Origin: Porphyromonas vaginalis
Lineage (GTDB): Bacteria; Bacteroidota; Bacteroidia; Bacteroidales; Porphyromonadaceae
DNA length: 64,000 nucleotides
Assembly: GCF_958301595.1 (NCBI RefSeq)
Contig: NZ_CATQJU010000001.1
Coordinates: 1,240,001-1,304,000 of the forward strand
Direction: 5' to 3'
Below are positions 7,777-15,924 of this stretch, one piece after another (position 1 is the stretch's first letter; every line of letters starts with the position of its first letter). Both the position numbers and the translations under genes were made by a program. The notes under the pieces are model-generated. The model searched no databases, was not told the origin of the DNA, and worked only from the letters and a program-made list of their open reading frames with translations.

Positions 7777-7985
7777 ACGGAGACATATCTTGTTTATGCC
7801 AGCTAAGATACAAAAAATGAATTGTAGAGGTTCTTGGACTTGTGTAACAGGGTAATAGCATTAGAAGTTTGGAGCATATTGCTCTTTAGGGTGGTAGCGG
7901 GTAGCCTCACTTGTCATACTTATTACCTTTGCATCGTCTATAGGCTATGAGGCGACAGTGTAACGGCAGGACTTTGACCCAAAAG

Positions 7986-8159
7986 GAGACTGTTGCATAA
8001 AGGCGCATCGCTGTGTTGCTTTCGGGATTCGGCTTCGGTCACATACGTAGGTATGCTCCCTTCAGACCTCACCCTCAGCGCCTTGCGCTTCATCCTTTCT
8101 GCAAAGTCTAGACAATCTTGCAAGCAAGATTGTGAGACTGTTGACTTTGCAACAGTCTC
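7986..8159. mobile_element. MITE copy 1 (174 bp, AAAAG target duplication)
   Basis: Perfect 12-bp terminal inverted repeats GAGACTGTTGCA (7986-7997) and TGCAACAGTCTC (8148-8159) are flanked by AAAAG on both sides (7981-7985, 8160-8164). There is no transposase. Internally it has a CAATCTTGC-AA-GCAAGATTG palindrome and a terminal hairpin at 8134-8159. Copies 2 and 3 lie at 34091-34265 and 47789-47913. An extra CAACAGTCTC lies at 8181-8190. It occupies most of the gap between the 709-residue gene and hsp20. The parent insertion sequence is not in this window. Confidence 0.92.
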
Positions 8160-8206
8160 AAAAGAGCTTGTTGGCTTTTTCAACAGTCTCCTCAGGGGCG
8201 AAAAGT

Positions 8207-8242
8207 AGTAGCCCCACTCGGTGCGAACCAAGCGGGGCTACT
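8207..8242 (-). terminator. hsp20 terminator hairpin
   Basis: AGTAGCCCC (8207-8215) pairs with GGGGCTACT (8234-8242), a 9-bp stem with an 18-base loop, 65 bp past the hsp20 stop on the minus strand. The U-run is short, consisting of a few T on the minus strand beyond the stem. A duplicate lies at 5437-5472. Confidence 0.6.
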
Positions 8243-8307
8243 AGGTGTGTGTTAGATTTTTATGGTAAGACTAGAGCGAGGTGCTCAGGTCTAGCGGTGT
8301 GGTGCTA

Positions 8308-8739
8308 CTACTCGATAGCGATGGTGCGACGAGCCTTCTGCTGCTCCTCTTCGCTGATCTTGGGGATCGAGAGGGTGAGGACACCGTCGGCCATGCGAGC
8401 CTGGATGCGCTCCTCGTCTACATTGTCTGGCAGTATGAGGGTCTGCTCGAACTTGCTGTAGGAGAACTCGCGACGTAGGTAGCGGCTCTGCTCGTTGTCG
8501 TGCTGCTCCTCCTCGTTGTGTCGCTCCATTGTGATGACTAGGTCGTGCTCTTCGTTGATCTCGATGTTGAAGTCTTCGCGCTTCATACCTGGAGCTGCAA
8601 TCTCTACGCGAAACTCCTCGGGAGTCTCTAGTACGTTGATAGCGGGTGCGGTAGCGTTGGGTCTTACCATCCAGTTGCTGTCAAAGAGGTCGCTCCATAG
8701 TGCGGGCCTCCAGTTGTTGTCTCTTCTTGATAGTGTCAT
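8308..8739 (-). CDS. Small heat-shock protein, Hsp20/alpha-crystallin
   Basis: A 143-residue Hsp20-family chaperone. The alpha-crystallin core spans about 35-130 and contains the conserved stretch FRVEIAAPGMKREDFNIEI and the later GVLTLSIPK, which matches the A-x-x-x-GVL signature. The C-terminus ends RRTIAIE, giving the I-x-I anchoring motif. It is an ATP-independent holdase in the cytosol. A 15-bp palindrome lies about 110 bp upstream. A partial second copy lies at 5569-5646. Confidence 0.93.
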   Translation of the reverse strand: MTLSRRDNNWRPALWSDLFDSNWMVRPNATAPAINVLETPEEFRVEIAAPGMKREDFNIEINEEHDLVITMERHNEEEQHDNEQSRYLRREFSYSKFEQTLILPDNVDEERIQARMADGVLTLSIPKISEEEQQKARRTIAIE

Positions 8740-8850
8740 AGTTGTATTGATTTTAATAGGTGTTTGTGTACTTACTCTGTGCAGGGGCTCCGATCTCTCG
8801 GGGTGACCTGCACTAACTATCTAGCAAAGGGTAAGCCAACAGCTGGAAGT

Positions 8851-8865
8851 GCGACAATTTGTCGC
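8851..8865. promoter_or_regulatory. 15-bp palindrome upstream of hsp20
   Basis: GCGACAA-T-TTGTCGC is a perfect palindrome in the 145-bp gap between the ABC ATPase stop (8885) and the hsp20 start (8739). On the minus strand the T-rich run precedes rather than follows it, so it is a poor terminator for the ABC genes. An operator for hsp20 is possible. It does not match CIRCE. Confidence 0.3.
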
Positions 8866-8884
8866 AAAAAGGCGACTGACGAAA

Positions 8885-9631
8885 CTACTCGGAGCGCTTG
8901 GCACCGCGGGCTAGCTGGTAGAAGACCTCGTCCATCGAGTCACAGTCAAATTGTCGCTTTAGGGCTCGTGGGGTGTCTAGAGCTTTGATTTGTCCGTCTA
9001 CCATGATGGAGATGCGGTCGCAGCACTCCGACTCGTCCATATAGTGTGTGGTGACGAAGACGGTGATGCCCTCGGCGGCAGCGTTGTAGATGAGCTCCCA
9101 GAAGCGTCGCCGTGCCACGGGATCTACGCCTCCCGTAGGCTCATCGAGGAAGACTATCTTGGGGCGGTGAAAGATGGCAACGGAAAAGGCTAACTTCTGC
9201 TTCCACCCGAGGGGTAGGCTGCCCACACGGAGCTTGCGCTGATCGTAGAAGTTGAGCTCCTCGAGGAGTCGCTCCATACGGCTCTGTATGATGCGTCGCG
9301 AGAGACCGTAGATGCGTCCGTAGAGGAAGATATTCTCCTCGACAGAGAGGTAGTCGTAGAGGGAGAACTTCTGACTCATGTAGCCGATGTTTCGCTTGAT
9401 CAGCTCGGTCTCTTTGCGCACGTCATAGCCTGCTACCTCGGCATAGCCTGAGGTGGGCTTGAGCAGTCCGGTGAGCATACGTATGGCGGTGCTTTTACCA
9501 GCCCCATTGGCTCCGAGGAAGCCGAAGATCTCGCCTGGCAAAACGTCGAAGGTAATCTCATCAACAGCGGTGAAGTCGCCGAAGCGCTTGGTGAGCTTAT
9601 TGGCCAATATACTATACTCGGTGGAGGGCAT
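8885..9631 (-). CDS. ABC transporter ATPase, YbhF second-half type
   Basis: A 248-residue ATPase with Walker A GANGAGKST, Walker B VFLDEPTGGVDP and an H-loop TTHYMDE. The signature reads SLPLGWKQKL in place of LSGGQ, a variant I associate with the second nucleotide-binding domain of YbhF-like exporters. It lies 3 bp after another ABC ATPase and 940 bp after an HlyD-type adaptor. Together they look like a YbhGF-type drug or solute exporter with the two halves of YbhF as separate genes. The expected ABC-2 permeases (YbhS/YbhR) do not follow; hsp20 does. Confidence 0.85.
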   Translation of the reverse strand: MPSTEYSILANKLTKRFGDFTAVDEITFDVLPGEIFGFLGANGAGKSTAIRMLTGLLKPTSGYAEVAGYDVRKETELIKRNIGYMSQKFSLYDYLSVEENIFLYGRIYGLSRRIIQSRMERLLEELNFYDQRKLRVGSLPLGWKQKLAFSVAIFHRPKIVFLDEPTGGVDPVARRRFWELIYNAAAEGITVFVTTHYMDESECCDRISIMVDGQIKALDTPRALKRQFDCDSMDEVFYQLARGAKRSE

Positions 9632-9634
9632 GGG

Positions 9635-10570
9635 CTAGGACTCTTGGGAGATGATGAGGAAGTAGTCCTCGATGGAGGGTGGGATCTTGCGGATGTCTAG
9701 TCCCCGCACGCCCTGCTCTAGGAGGCGCGTGTGGATCTCCTCGGGGGTGATGAGCTGCTCGTCGAAGGTGAAGTGGTGCGCCTCGCCAAAGGCATAGCTG
9801 CTGAGCACGCCACTGAGGCTGCGCAGCTTGAGGAGTAGGTCGCCCATATCCTCCGCAGTGGCGGACCAAAGGGCACGATCCATTTGCGAGACTAGCCCGT
9901 CGGGGGTGTCTATGGAGAGGATCTGCCCATCTTTCATCAGGGCTACTTGGTCGCATAGCACCGCTTCGTCCATGTAGGGGGTGCTGACGATCATCGTGAT
10001 CTCGCCCTGCTGGCGTAGCTTGGAGAGCATCTGCCAGAACTCTCGGCGTGAGACGGGATCGACACCGGTCGTCGGCTCGTCGAGTAGGAGGAGGCGTGGC
10101 TTGTGTATGAGTGCGCAGGAGAGAGCTAGCTTTTGCTTCATACCGCCTGAGAGCTTGCCGGCGGGCCGCTTTTCGAAGGGAAGGAGCATCTTATAGATGT
10201 CCTCGATGAGGTGGTAATTCTCCTCAACGGTCGTCTTGTAGACGGTGGCGAAGAACTCGAGATTCTCCCGTACGGTGAGATCTTGGTAGAGGGAGAAGCG
10301 ACCAGGCATGTAGCCGATCTGATGACGTAGCGGGCGGTAGTCGCGCTTGACGTCATGACCTAAGACGGTGGCCGCGCCAGCGTCGGGATTGAGGAGCGTG
10401 GCGATGATGCGTATGAGGGTTGTCTTGCCGGCTCCGTCAGGGCCGATGATCCCTAGTAGCTCGCCCTCACGGACGCTGAGGTCGATGCCCTGGAGCGCAA
10501 CGGTCTTGCCAAAGCTCTTGCATACGCCCTGACAAGATACTGCTGGTTGGGTCGCCTGAGCTACAGACAT
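9635..10570 (-). CDS. ABC transporter ATPase, YbhF first-half type
   Basis: A 311-residue ATPase with Walker A GPDGAGKTT, signature KLSGGMKQKLALS and Walker B LLLLDEPTTGVDP. A C-terminal extension of about 80 residues follows (to ISQES). It lies 4 bp downstream of the HlyD-type gene and 3 bp upstream of the second ATPase, so the three are almost certainly co-transcribed. The expected role is to power export of a small molecule across the inner membrane with an ABC-2 permease pair, none of which is encoded nearby. Confidence 0.87.
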   Translation of the reverse strand: MSVAQATQPAVSCQGVCKSFGKTVALQGIDLSVREGELLGIIGPDGAGKTTLIRIIATLLNPDAGAATVLGHDVKRDYRPLRHQIGYMPGRFSLYQDLTVRENLEFFATVYKTTVEENYHLIEDIYKMLLPFEKRPAGKLSGGMKQKLALSCALIHKPRLLLLDEPTTGVDPVSRREFWQMLSKLRQQGEITMIVSTPYMDEAVLCDQVALMKDGQILSIDTPDGLVSQMDRALWSATAEDMGDLLLKLRSLSGVLSSYAFGEAHHFTFDEQLITPEEIHTRLLEQGVRGLDIRKIPPSIEDYFLIISQES

Positions 10571-10574
10571 AGGT

Positions 10575-11489
10575 CTACTGATCTAGGACGACACGTCCGT
10601 ACTGTCCGATGCGTAGCTTGCCGTCGTTGGGGACGCGTACCTTGATCGCATAGATGAGCGAGGCGCGGGCGTCGGACGTCTGTATGTTCTTGGGGGTAAA
10701 CTCAGCTCGGTCGGAGATCCATACCACTTCGCCTGTGTAGGCTTGCGCCTCTTCCTCGCCCATATCGCTATAGACGGAGACGGTCTGCCCGAGGGTCACC
10801 TTTTGGAGTTGCTCCGCTGTGACGTAAGCACGCAGATACATCTGCTTGAGATTGGCTAGGCGAAAGAGTGGCATGCCTTGTCCTGCCAGCTCGCCCTGAT
10901 GCAGGTAAACGGTGAGCACCGTCCCCGAGATAGGTGCCTTGATGAAGCTCCGTGAGATCATCTGGTCGACCTGACTCTCCTGTACGGTGAGTGCGTCGCC
11001 ACTACCTGTGGCGGAGCGATTTTGCTGTCCGATGGTAGCTCTGGCGGCAGCTATCTGCCCTTTGACAGCAGAGATCTTAGCATCGATCTCGTCCAGTGTG
11101 CGCTGTGCCATGATGCCACGAGCTACGAGCGGAGCGTAGCGGTCACGCTCTTTGTTAAGCGCCTTGAGTTGAGCCTCTAGCGGGGCTACCTGCGTCGCTG
11201 CATTGGTATGTCCCGCTGCATTGACTGTCGCTTGCTGCGTGTCAACGAGGTCTTTCTGCAGGGCGAGGAAGGTGGTGTCGATCAGTCCTACGACCTGCCC
11301 CTCCTCTAGCTGGTCACCCTCAGAGACGTCTAGACGCAGTAGCTCGCCCGAAGTGACGGCCGAGACAACGATCTCCTCCGCCTCGAAGATGCCTTGGGCG
11401 GAGTAGTCGCTGCTGTGGCCTTTGCAGCCCCATGAGAGTAGGAGGGTGAGGAGGAAGAGGTAACCTATATATCGCTTAGCGTGTGTCAT
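10575..11489 (-). CDS. HlyD-family adaptor lipoprotein (YbhG-like)
   Basis: About 304 residues from ATG 11489. An upstream in-frame start at 11582 would add 31 residues that mask the signal peptide, so I prefer 11489. The N-terminus MTHAKRYIGYLFLLTLLLSW followed by GCKG is a lipoprotein signal with the lipidated Cys. A biotinyl-lipoyl-like half (GELLRLDVSEGDQLEEGQVV), a coiled-coil hairpin (about 95-190) and a beta-barrel domain follow, the usual membrane-fusion protein order. It should bridge the inner-membrane ATPase/permease complex and an outer-membrane channel. It lies 37 bp after mlaF and 4 bp before the first ATPase. Confidence 0.87.
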   Translation of the reverse strand: MTHAKRYIGYLFLLTLLLSWGCKGHSSDYSAQGIFEAEEIVVSAVTSGELLRLDVSEGDQLEEGQVVGLIDTTFLALQKDLVDTQQATVNAAGHTNAATQVAPLEAQLKALNKERDRYAPLVARGIMAQRTLDEIDAKISAVKGQIAAARATIGQQNRSATGSGDALTVQESQVDQMISRSFIKAPISGTVLTVYLHQGELAGQGMPLFRLANLKQMYLRAYVTAEQLQKVTLGQTVSVYSDMGEEEAQAYTGEVVWISDRAEFTPKNIQTSDARASLIYAIKVRVPNDGKLRIGQYGRVVLDQ

Positions 11490-11526
11490 CTTATTTGCCA
11501 ATGAGAGAAAGAAGGGAAGGAACGTG

Positions 11527-12264
11527 TCAAAGGTAAAGAAAGTTTTTAAGAGAGAGGGGAATGTCACCACTGAGCTCCTCACGCGACCCCTGCCATGCGA
11601 CCTGCCCTTTATCTAGATAGAGGATATGATTAGCGATGGTCTTGATGGAGTTCATATCGTGCGTGTTGACCACCGTCGTGATCTGGAACTCCTCGGTGAG
11701 CTCTTTGAGTAGCTTATCTATCGAGGCCGAGGTGGTAGGGTCTAGCCCAGAGTTTGGCTCATCGCAAAAGAGGTAGTGCGGGTTGAGTGCCACGGCACGA
11801 GCTATGGCTACGCGCTTCATCATACCGCCACTGATCTCGGAGGGGAACTTGCGTTGCGCGCCCTCTAGTCCGACCCGATCGAGGAGCGCCATAGCGTGAG
11901 CTTTGCGCTCTCGTGGCGAAAGCTTGGAGAAGAGCTGGAGCGGGAAGAGGACATTCTCCAAGACGGTCATACTATCGAAGAGCGCTGACCCCTGAAAGAG
12001 CACGCCCGTCACTTGTCGTAGTCGCTTGAGCTGCTCCTTGGACAAGAGCATCATGTTGTGTCCATCGAAGAGTATCTCTCCCGACGTGGGCTGTATGAGT
12101 CCTATGAGACTCTTGAGCAAGACGGTCTTGCCCGCACCACTACGCCCGATGATGCAGTTGATGCTCCCTGGCTTAAAGGTGGCGTTGATGTGATCCAGTA
12201 CGACCTTGTCGTCAAATGCCTTGCAGAGCTCTCTGACCTCTATGATTTTAGTCCCTTGTCCCAT
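11527..12264 (-). CDS. mlaF: MlaF-like lipid-transport ABC ATPase
   Basis: A 245-residue ATPase from ATG 12264. An alternative start at 12300 would overlap mlaE by about 30 bases. Walker A is GRSGAGKTVLL, the signature ISGGMMKRVAIARA and Walker B YLFCDEPNSGLDP, all in the form seen in MlaF, the ATPase of the MCE phospholipid transporter that maintains outer-membrane asymmetry. It directly follows the mlaE permease gene. The MCE substrate-binding subunit (MlaD) that often accompanies these two is not here; an HlyD-type gene follows instead. Confidence 0.88.
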   Translation of the reverse strand: MGQGTKIIEVRELCKAFDDKVVLDHINATFKPGSINCIIGRSGAGKTVLLKSLIGLIQPTSGEILFDGHNMMLLSKEQLKRLRQVTGVLFQGSALFDSMTVLENVLFPLQLFSKLSPRERKAHAMALLDRVGLEGAQRKFPSEISGGMMKRVAIARAVALNPHYLFCDEPNSGLDPTTSASIDKLLKELTEEFQITTVVNTHDMNSIKTIANHILYLDKGQVAWQGSREELSGDIPLSLKNFLYL

Positions 12265-12268
12265 AGCC

Positions 12269-13024
12269 TTACATAAACAATAGACTGGTGAGTACGACAT
12301 CGGCGAGGAGGATCAGCACACAGCTCGAGACCACCGCATTGGTGCTGGCGCGTCCTACGCCGAGGGCGCCCCCCTGGACCGTATAGCCAAAGTAGCTAGC
12401 CCCCGATGAGATGATGAAAGCGTAGACGAGCGACTTGATGATCGAGTAAAAGATATTTTTCACGACGAAGAAGGTCTGCAGACCCATCTCATAATCCGAG
12501 GGAGTAATCGATGGAATGAAGTAAGTGGCTAAGTATCCGCCCACCAGCCCCGTAGACATGCTGATGACGCTCAGGACTGGGATGAAAAGCATGAGCCCGA
12601 GGATCTTGGGGAGGATGAGGAAGTTGGCCGAGTTGACCCCCATAATCTCCATAGCGTCGATCTGCTCCGTCACACGCATGGTAGCTAGCTCGGAGGCGAT
12701 GCTCGAGCCGACCTTGCCCGCGAGGATGAGACACATGATCGAGGAGGAGAACTCGAGAAACATAATCTCGCGGCTGGCATACCCTATGGTAAAGCGCGGG
12801 ATGAGTGGCGAGTTCATATTGATCGTCAACTGGATCGTGATCACCGTGCCAATAAAAAAGCTGATGATCACGACGATCCATATCGAGTCGAGTCCGTACT
12901 TAGCTATCTCTCGGATCAGCTGCTTGAAGAAGATGCCCCACTTCTTCGGCCGTCTGAAGACCTGCGCCATGAGGAGTGTGTACTCGCCCATGACACTGAG
13001 CGCATTGCCGATTAGTCTAAACAT
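12269..13024 (-). CDS. mlaE: MlaE-like permease of the MCE lipid transporter
   Basis: A 251-residue polytopic membrane protein of the MlaE/YrbE family. The family's central region reads SIASELATMRVTEQIDAMEI (about 110-130), which forms the coupling helix. Around it are 5-6 hydrophobic segments (for example IWIVVIISFFIGTVITIQL and IISSGASYFGYTVQGGALGV). It should form the inner-membrane channel driven by the adjacent MlaF. The gap to the upstream MFS gene is 23 bp, so it is probably in the DUF4270-MFS-mlaEF-exporter transcript. Confidence 0.92.
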   Translation of the reverse strand: MFRLIGNALSVMGEYTLLMAQVFRRPKKWGIFFKQLIREIAKYGLDSIWIVVIISFFIGTVITIQLTINMNSPLIPRFTIGYASREIMFLEFSSSIMCLILAGKVGSSIASELATMRVTEQIDAMEIMGVNSANFLILPKILGLMLFIPVLSVISMSTGLVGGYLATYFIPSITPSDYEMGLQTFFVVKNIFYSIIKSLVYAFIISSGASYFGYTVQGGALGVGRASTNAVVSSCVLILLADVVLTSLLFM

Positions 13025-13047
13025 AGCTTAGCGGACTCGGATTAACC

Positions 13048-14322
13048 TTAAGCCGATTGAGCTGTCGCGAGTTGCTTGGGGTGGAAGAGGAGCCAGAAGA
13101 GGATTCCTGTGATAAGCGCATAGCCTGCGAAGATGTACCAGACGGTCGTCCAGGCAGTCACACCAGCCGTGGTGAAGTGCTCTACGACCCAGCCAGCACC
13201 TAGCGAACCGATGACGACACCCAGTCCGTTGGTCATCAGGAGGAAGAGCCCCTGAGCACTGGCACGCATCGAGGGTGAGACGGACTGATCGACAAACATG
13301 GAGCCTGAGATATTGAAGAAGTCAAACGCCATACCGTACACCACCATCGAGAGTATGAGTGCGATGATGCCTGGCATCCCGGGATCGCCTAGACCAAAGA
13401 GTCCGAAGCGTAGGAACCACGCGGCGAAGCTCATCGTCATCACCCCCTTGATGCCAAAGCGCTTTAGGAAAAATGGGATCGCGAGGATGAAGAGCGTCTC
13501 CGAGATCTGAGAGAGTGACAGCAAGATGTTAGGATACTTGACCGCAAAGCTGTCGGCATACTCAGTGACCCCCTTGAAGTGGTCGAGGTACATATTGCCA
13601 TAAGCATTGGTCACCTGTAGTGCTGCGCCGAGGAGTATGCAGAAGGTAAAGAAGACCGCCATCTGCCTATTCTTAAAGAGTACCAGCGCATCCAGCCCTA
13701 GTATGGATAGGAGCGAGCGACGACCCTCCTGAGCCTTCTTGACTCCGTGCGGTACTGCTGGTAGTGTCCAGGCGTAGATCGCTAGGACGATGGCTGCAAA
13801 GGCTCCGAGGTTGAACTGCATCGGGCTGTCCATCCACTTAAATAGGTTGACCATCCACATCGCCACGATGAAGCCGATGGTACCCCAGACACGTATCGGA
13901 GGGAAGTCCTTGACAATGTCTGCCTGCACCGTGCCGAGTGCATGGTATGCGACCGTGTTGGAGAGCGATAGGGTAGGCATGAAGAAGAGGTTGACCCCAA
14001 AGATGACCAGCCAGGTGGTCGCAAAGGGCGTCCCCATAGGTAGACAACCGACAGCTATCAGACAGGCTCCCGTGAGCAGATGGCAGATCGAGAGTAGCCG
14101 CTCGGCACCGATCCATCGGTCAGCAATGATACCCGTCAGTGCGGGCGTGATGATCGCTGCGAAACCCGCCGTGGCAAAGAGTCCGCCGACCTCCTGCCCG
14201 TCGTACTGCATCACATTGCCCATGTAGCGTCCCATAGAGATGAGCCATGCCCCCCAAATGAAGAACTGGAGGAAGTTCATGACGATCAGTTTGAGCTTGA
14301 TCTGTTCTTTTTCTTTAGTCAT
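13048..14322 (-). CDS. Nucleoside:H+ symporter, NupG/XapB-like MFS
   Basis: A 424-residue major-facilitator protein with about 12 hydrophobic segments. It begins with a short charged N-terminus and then LIVMNFLQFFIWGAWLISMG, the start typical of the nucleoside:H+ symporter branch. GIIADRWIGAERLL is the MFS A-type loop motif. The predicted role is proton-driven nucleoside uptake. It follows the DUF4270 gene by 32 bp and precedes mlaE by 23 bp. Confidence 0.85.
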   Translation of the reverse strand: MTKEKEQIKLKLIVMNFLQFFIWGAWLISMGRYMGNVMQYDGQEVGGLFATAGFAAIITPALTGIIADRWIGAERLLSICHLLTGACLIAVGCLPMGTPFATTWLVIFGVNLFFMPTLSLSNTVAYHALGTVQADIVKDFPPIRVWGTIGFIVAMWMVNLFKWMDSPMQFNLGAFAAIVLAIYAWTLPAVPHGVKKAQEGRRSLLSILGLDALVLFKNRQMAVFFTFCILLGAALQVTNAYGNMYLDHFKGVTEYADSFAVKYPNILLSLSQISETLFILAIPFFLKRFGIKGVMTMSFAAWFLRFGLFGLGDPGMPGIIALILSMVVYGMAFDFFNISGSMFVDQSVSPSMRASAQGLFLLMTNGLGVVIGSLGAGWVVEHFTTAGVTAWTTVWYIFAGYALITGILFWLLFHPKQLATAQSA

Positions 14323-14354
14323 ACCTTTTGCCGCTAATGTGTCTCGTCTTTGGT

Positions 14355-15785
14355 CTATCGTCTATTGTAAAAGCCAGTCCCGATGACTCCCAGCTTGAAG
14401 CCCTTGTCACCCCACTTGAGCTGTACGGCTGAGGGGTAGAGCAGGTTGGTGATAGCAACAGTCTGTCCAGCCGATCCAGATGTCGATGCTAGCTCTGTGG
14501 CTACGGGGATCAGGAGTAGATCTAAGTCTCTTGTCACACGATGATTGCCACTCGCATCGGTCTCCATATTGCCGCGCATGTGCGCCTCAATGAGGTGGCT
14601 GATATTGCTAAAGGTGTAGTTGCGCTCCAAGACGCTGTAACGACCAGAGACAAAGGATGTAGAGGCAACCAAGGGGTCGGTGATGCTCCGGGCAAAGAAG
14701 TTTGCCACACTATCCTGCGGTATGAGGAGTAGCTGAGGAGGTGGGTTGAAGTGCGTGTCTACGTTGGGGACATCTACCGTTATCTGTAGCTTGCCTTCAT
14801 TCATGACCCATCCGAAGTCCTCTTTATCTTTGCTCATCGCCTCATACTGATGGAGTAAGCGGCTCAGCTCCTCCTTCGAGCAGGAGAGCTTCGTCACCAC
14901 TCCCGCGGGTGACTTGATATAGCTCCGGCCATCAGACGACGGTTGTAGCAGCTCCTCTAGATGTGTGTGCTTGAGACTGTTCAGAGCGTAGAGGCTCTTG
15001 TTACTGCTAAAGATCTCCCATGCTGGCTTGTAGACGGTGGAGTCTGCGCCCTTGGAGGTCTTTTGTGTCGTCTCAAAGGTGTAGAAGATGCGGAGAGCCG
15101 TCGAGTAAACCGAGAGAATATGCCCAGTGCCCGTCGTCGAGGTGACGTAGAGACCACGGAGTAGATTGGACTCAAAAGCCTCTTGCGAGGCAAACCACTC
15201 GGGGTGCTCACGCGAAGCCTTTAGAAAACGCTCTCCCAGCTCATTGGGTACTCGTATCTTTAGCCCTTTGAAACCCGCCGTATCGGAGGGTTGGTAAGTC
15301 AGCTCACCGAGTAGCTTAGCCCCTCGTGTGTAGGGCGTCAGATCGTCGACCGAGTAGCGACTCTTAGGCAGTGGCTGTGTGATCTCATAGACCTGTGCCT
15401 TGCCCCATGTGGTGGTGTCGCCTACGGCACTTAGGTAGGAGAGCTCGATCATAACCGAGTCGATGCGATCCTTGATAGGCTTCTGAGTGAAGGTGAAGCC
15501 CGGCGCGCACTGCAGCCGACAGATATAGCTCGCCTCAAAGTCTCCAAAGATGGGATCTGAGATCTGCCCCAGTAACGAGATAGCACTACGACTATATATA
15601 GAGTCCAGTCGTATAGTCTTCGTTGTAAAGGTTAGTGAGTCTCCACGAGCTGTCACGAGGTCTCGCTCAGGTCGCAGACTCCCCCCGAGGGTGGAGTAGT
15701 TATCGTTGCAAGAGGTCAGTCCTAAGGCGCATAAGATGCAGATCAGGAGTGGTATCTGGAGGGTTTTTAGTAAAGTCCGATTCAT
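14355..15785 (-). CDS. DUF4270 lipoprotein
   Basis: A 476-residue protein with a lipoprotein signal (about 12-26, LLICILCALGLTSC, with Cys as the lipidation site). The N-terminal CNDNYSTLGGSLRPERDLVT and the later LLGQISDPIFGDFEASYICR are the recognisable DUF4270 elements. The family is restricted to Bacteroidetes, is envelope-located and has no assigned biochemical role. It is the first gene of the run reaching the YbhF-like ATPases. A -7 box lies 90 bp upstream, followed by a long repeat region. Confidence 0.8.
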   Translation of the reverse strand: MNRTLLKTLQIPLLICILCALGLTSCNDNYSTLGGSLRPERDLVTARGDSLTFTTKTIRLDSIYSRSAISLLGQISDPIFGDFEASYICRLQCAPGFTFTQKPIKDRIDSVMIELSYLSAVGDTTTWGKAQVYEITQPLPKSRYSVDDLTPYTRGAKLLGELTYQPSDTAGFKGLKIRVPNELGERFLKASREHPEWFASQEAFESNLLRGLYVTSTTGTGHILSVYSTALRIFYTFETTQKTSKGADSTVYKPAWEIFSSNKSLYALNSLKHTHLEELLQPSSDGRSYIKSPAGVVTKLSCSKEELSRLLHQYEAMSKDKEDFGWVMNEGKLQITVDVPNVDTHFNPPPQLLLIPQDSVANFFARSITDPLVASTSFVSGRYSVLERNYTFSNISHLIEAHMRGNMETDASGNHRVTRDLDLLLIPVATELASTSGSAGQTVAITNLLYPSAVQLKWGDKGFKLGVIGTGFYNRR

Positions 15786-15874
15786 AGATTCAGTCTAAGT
15801 GTCGGGTGCTGTGCTGGCAGTCTCGGTAGATGAGCTAGAGGCCTCTCGACAGCACCTAACATGTGATCTAGCTC

Positions 15875-15882
15875 CAAAGGTA
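15875..15882 (-). promoter_or_regulatory. Putative -7 box for the DUF4270 gene
   Basis: CAAAGGTA on the plus strand is TACCTTTG on the minus strand. It lies 90 bp upstream of the start at 15785. No clear -33 element is visible. Confidence 0.45.
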
Positions 15883-15924
15883 AGGAAAAAAACGATTTGA
15901 CCGCATATTCCTACCATTCGCCAC

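Noticed and set aside
7924-7931. Plus-strand TACCTTTG box
   Set aside because: It matches the -7 consensus but has no -33 partner and no plus-strand gene downstream; a small RNA cannot be excluded from sequence alone.
7993-8208. 71-codon frame in the MITE, with similar frames at 47775-47975
   Set aside because: The frame covers MITE sequence and runs into flanking DNA at each copy. There is no start context and no conserved length.
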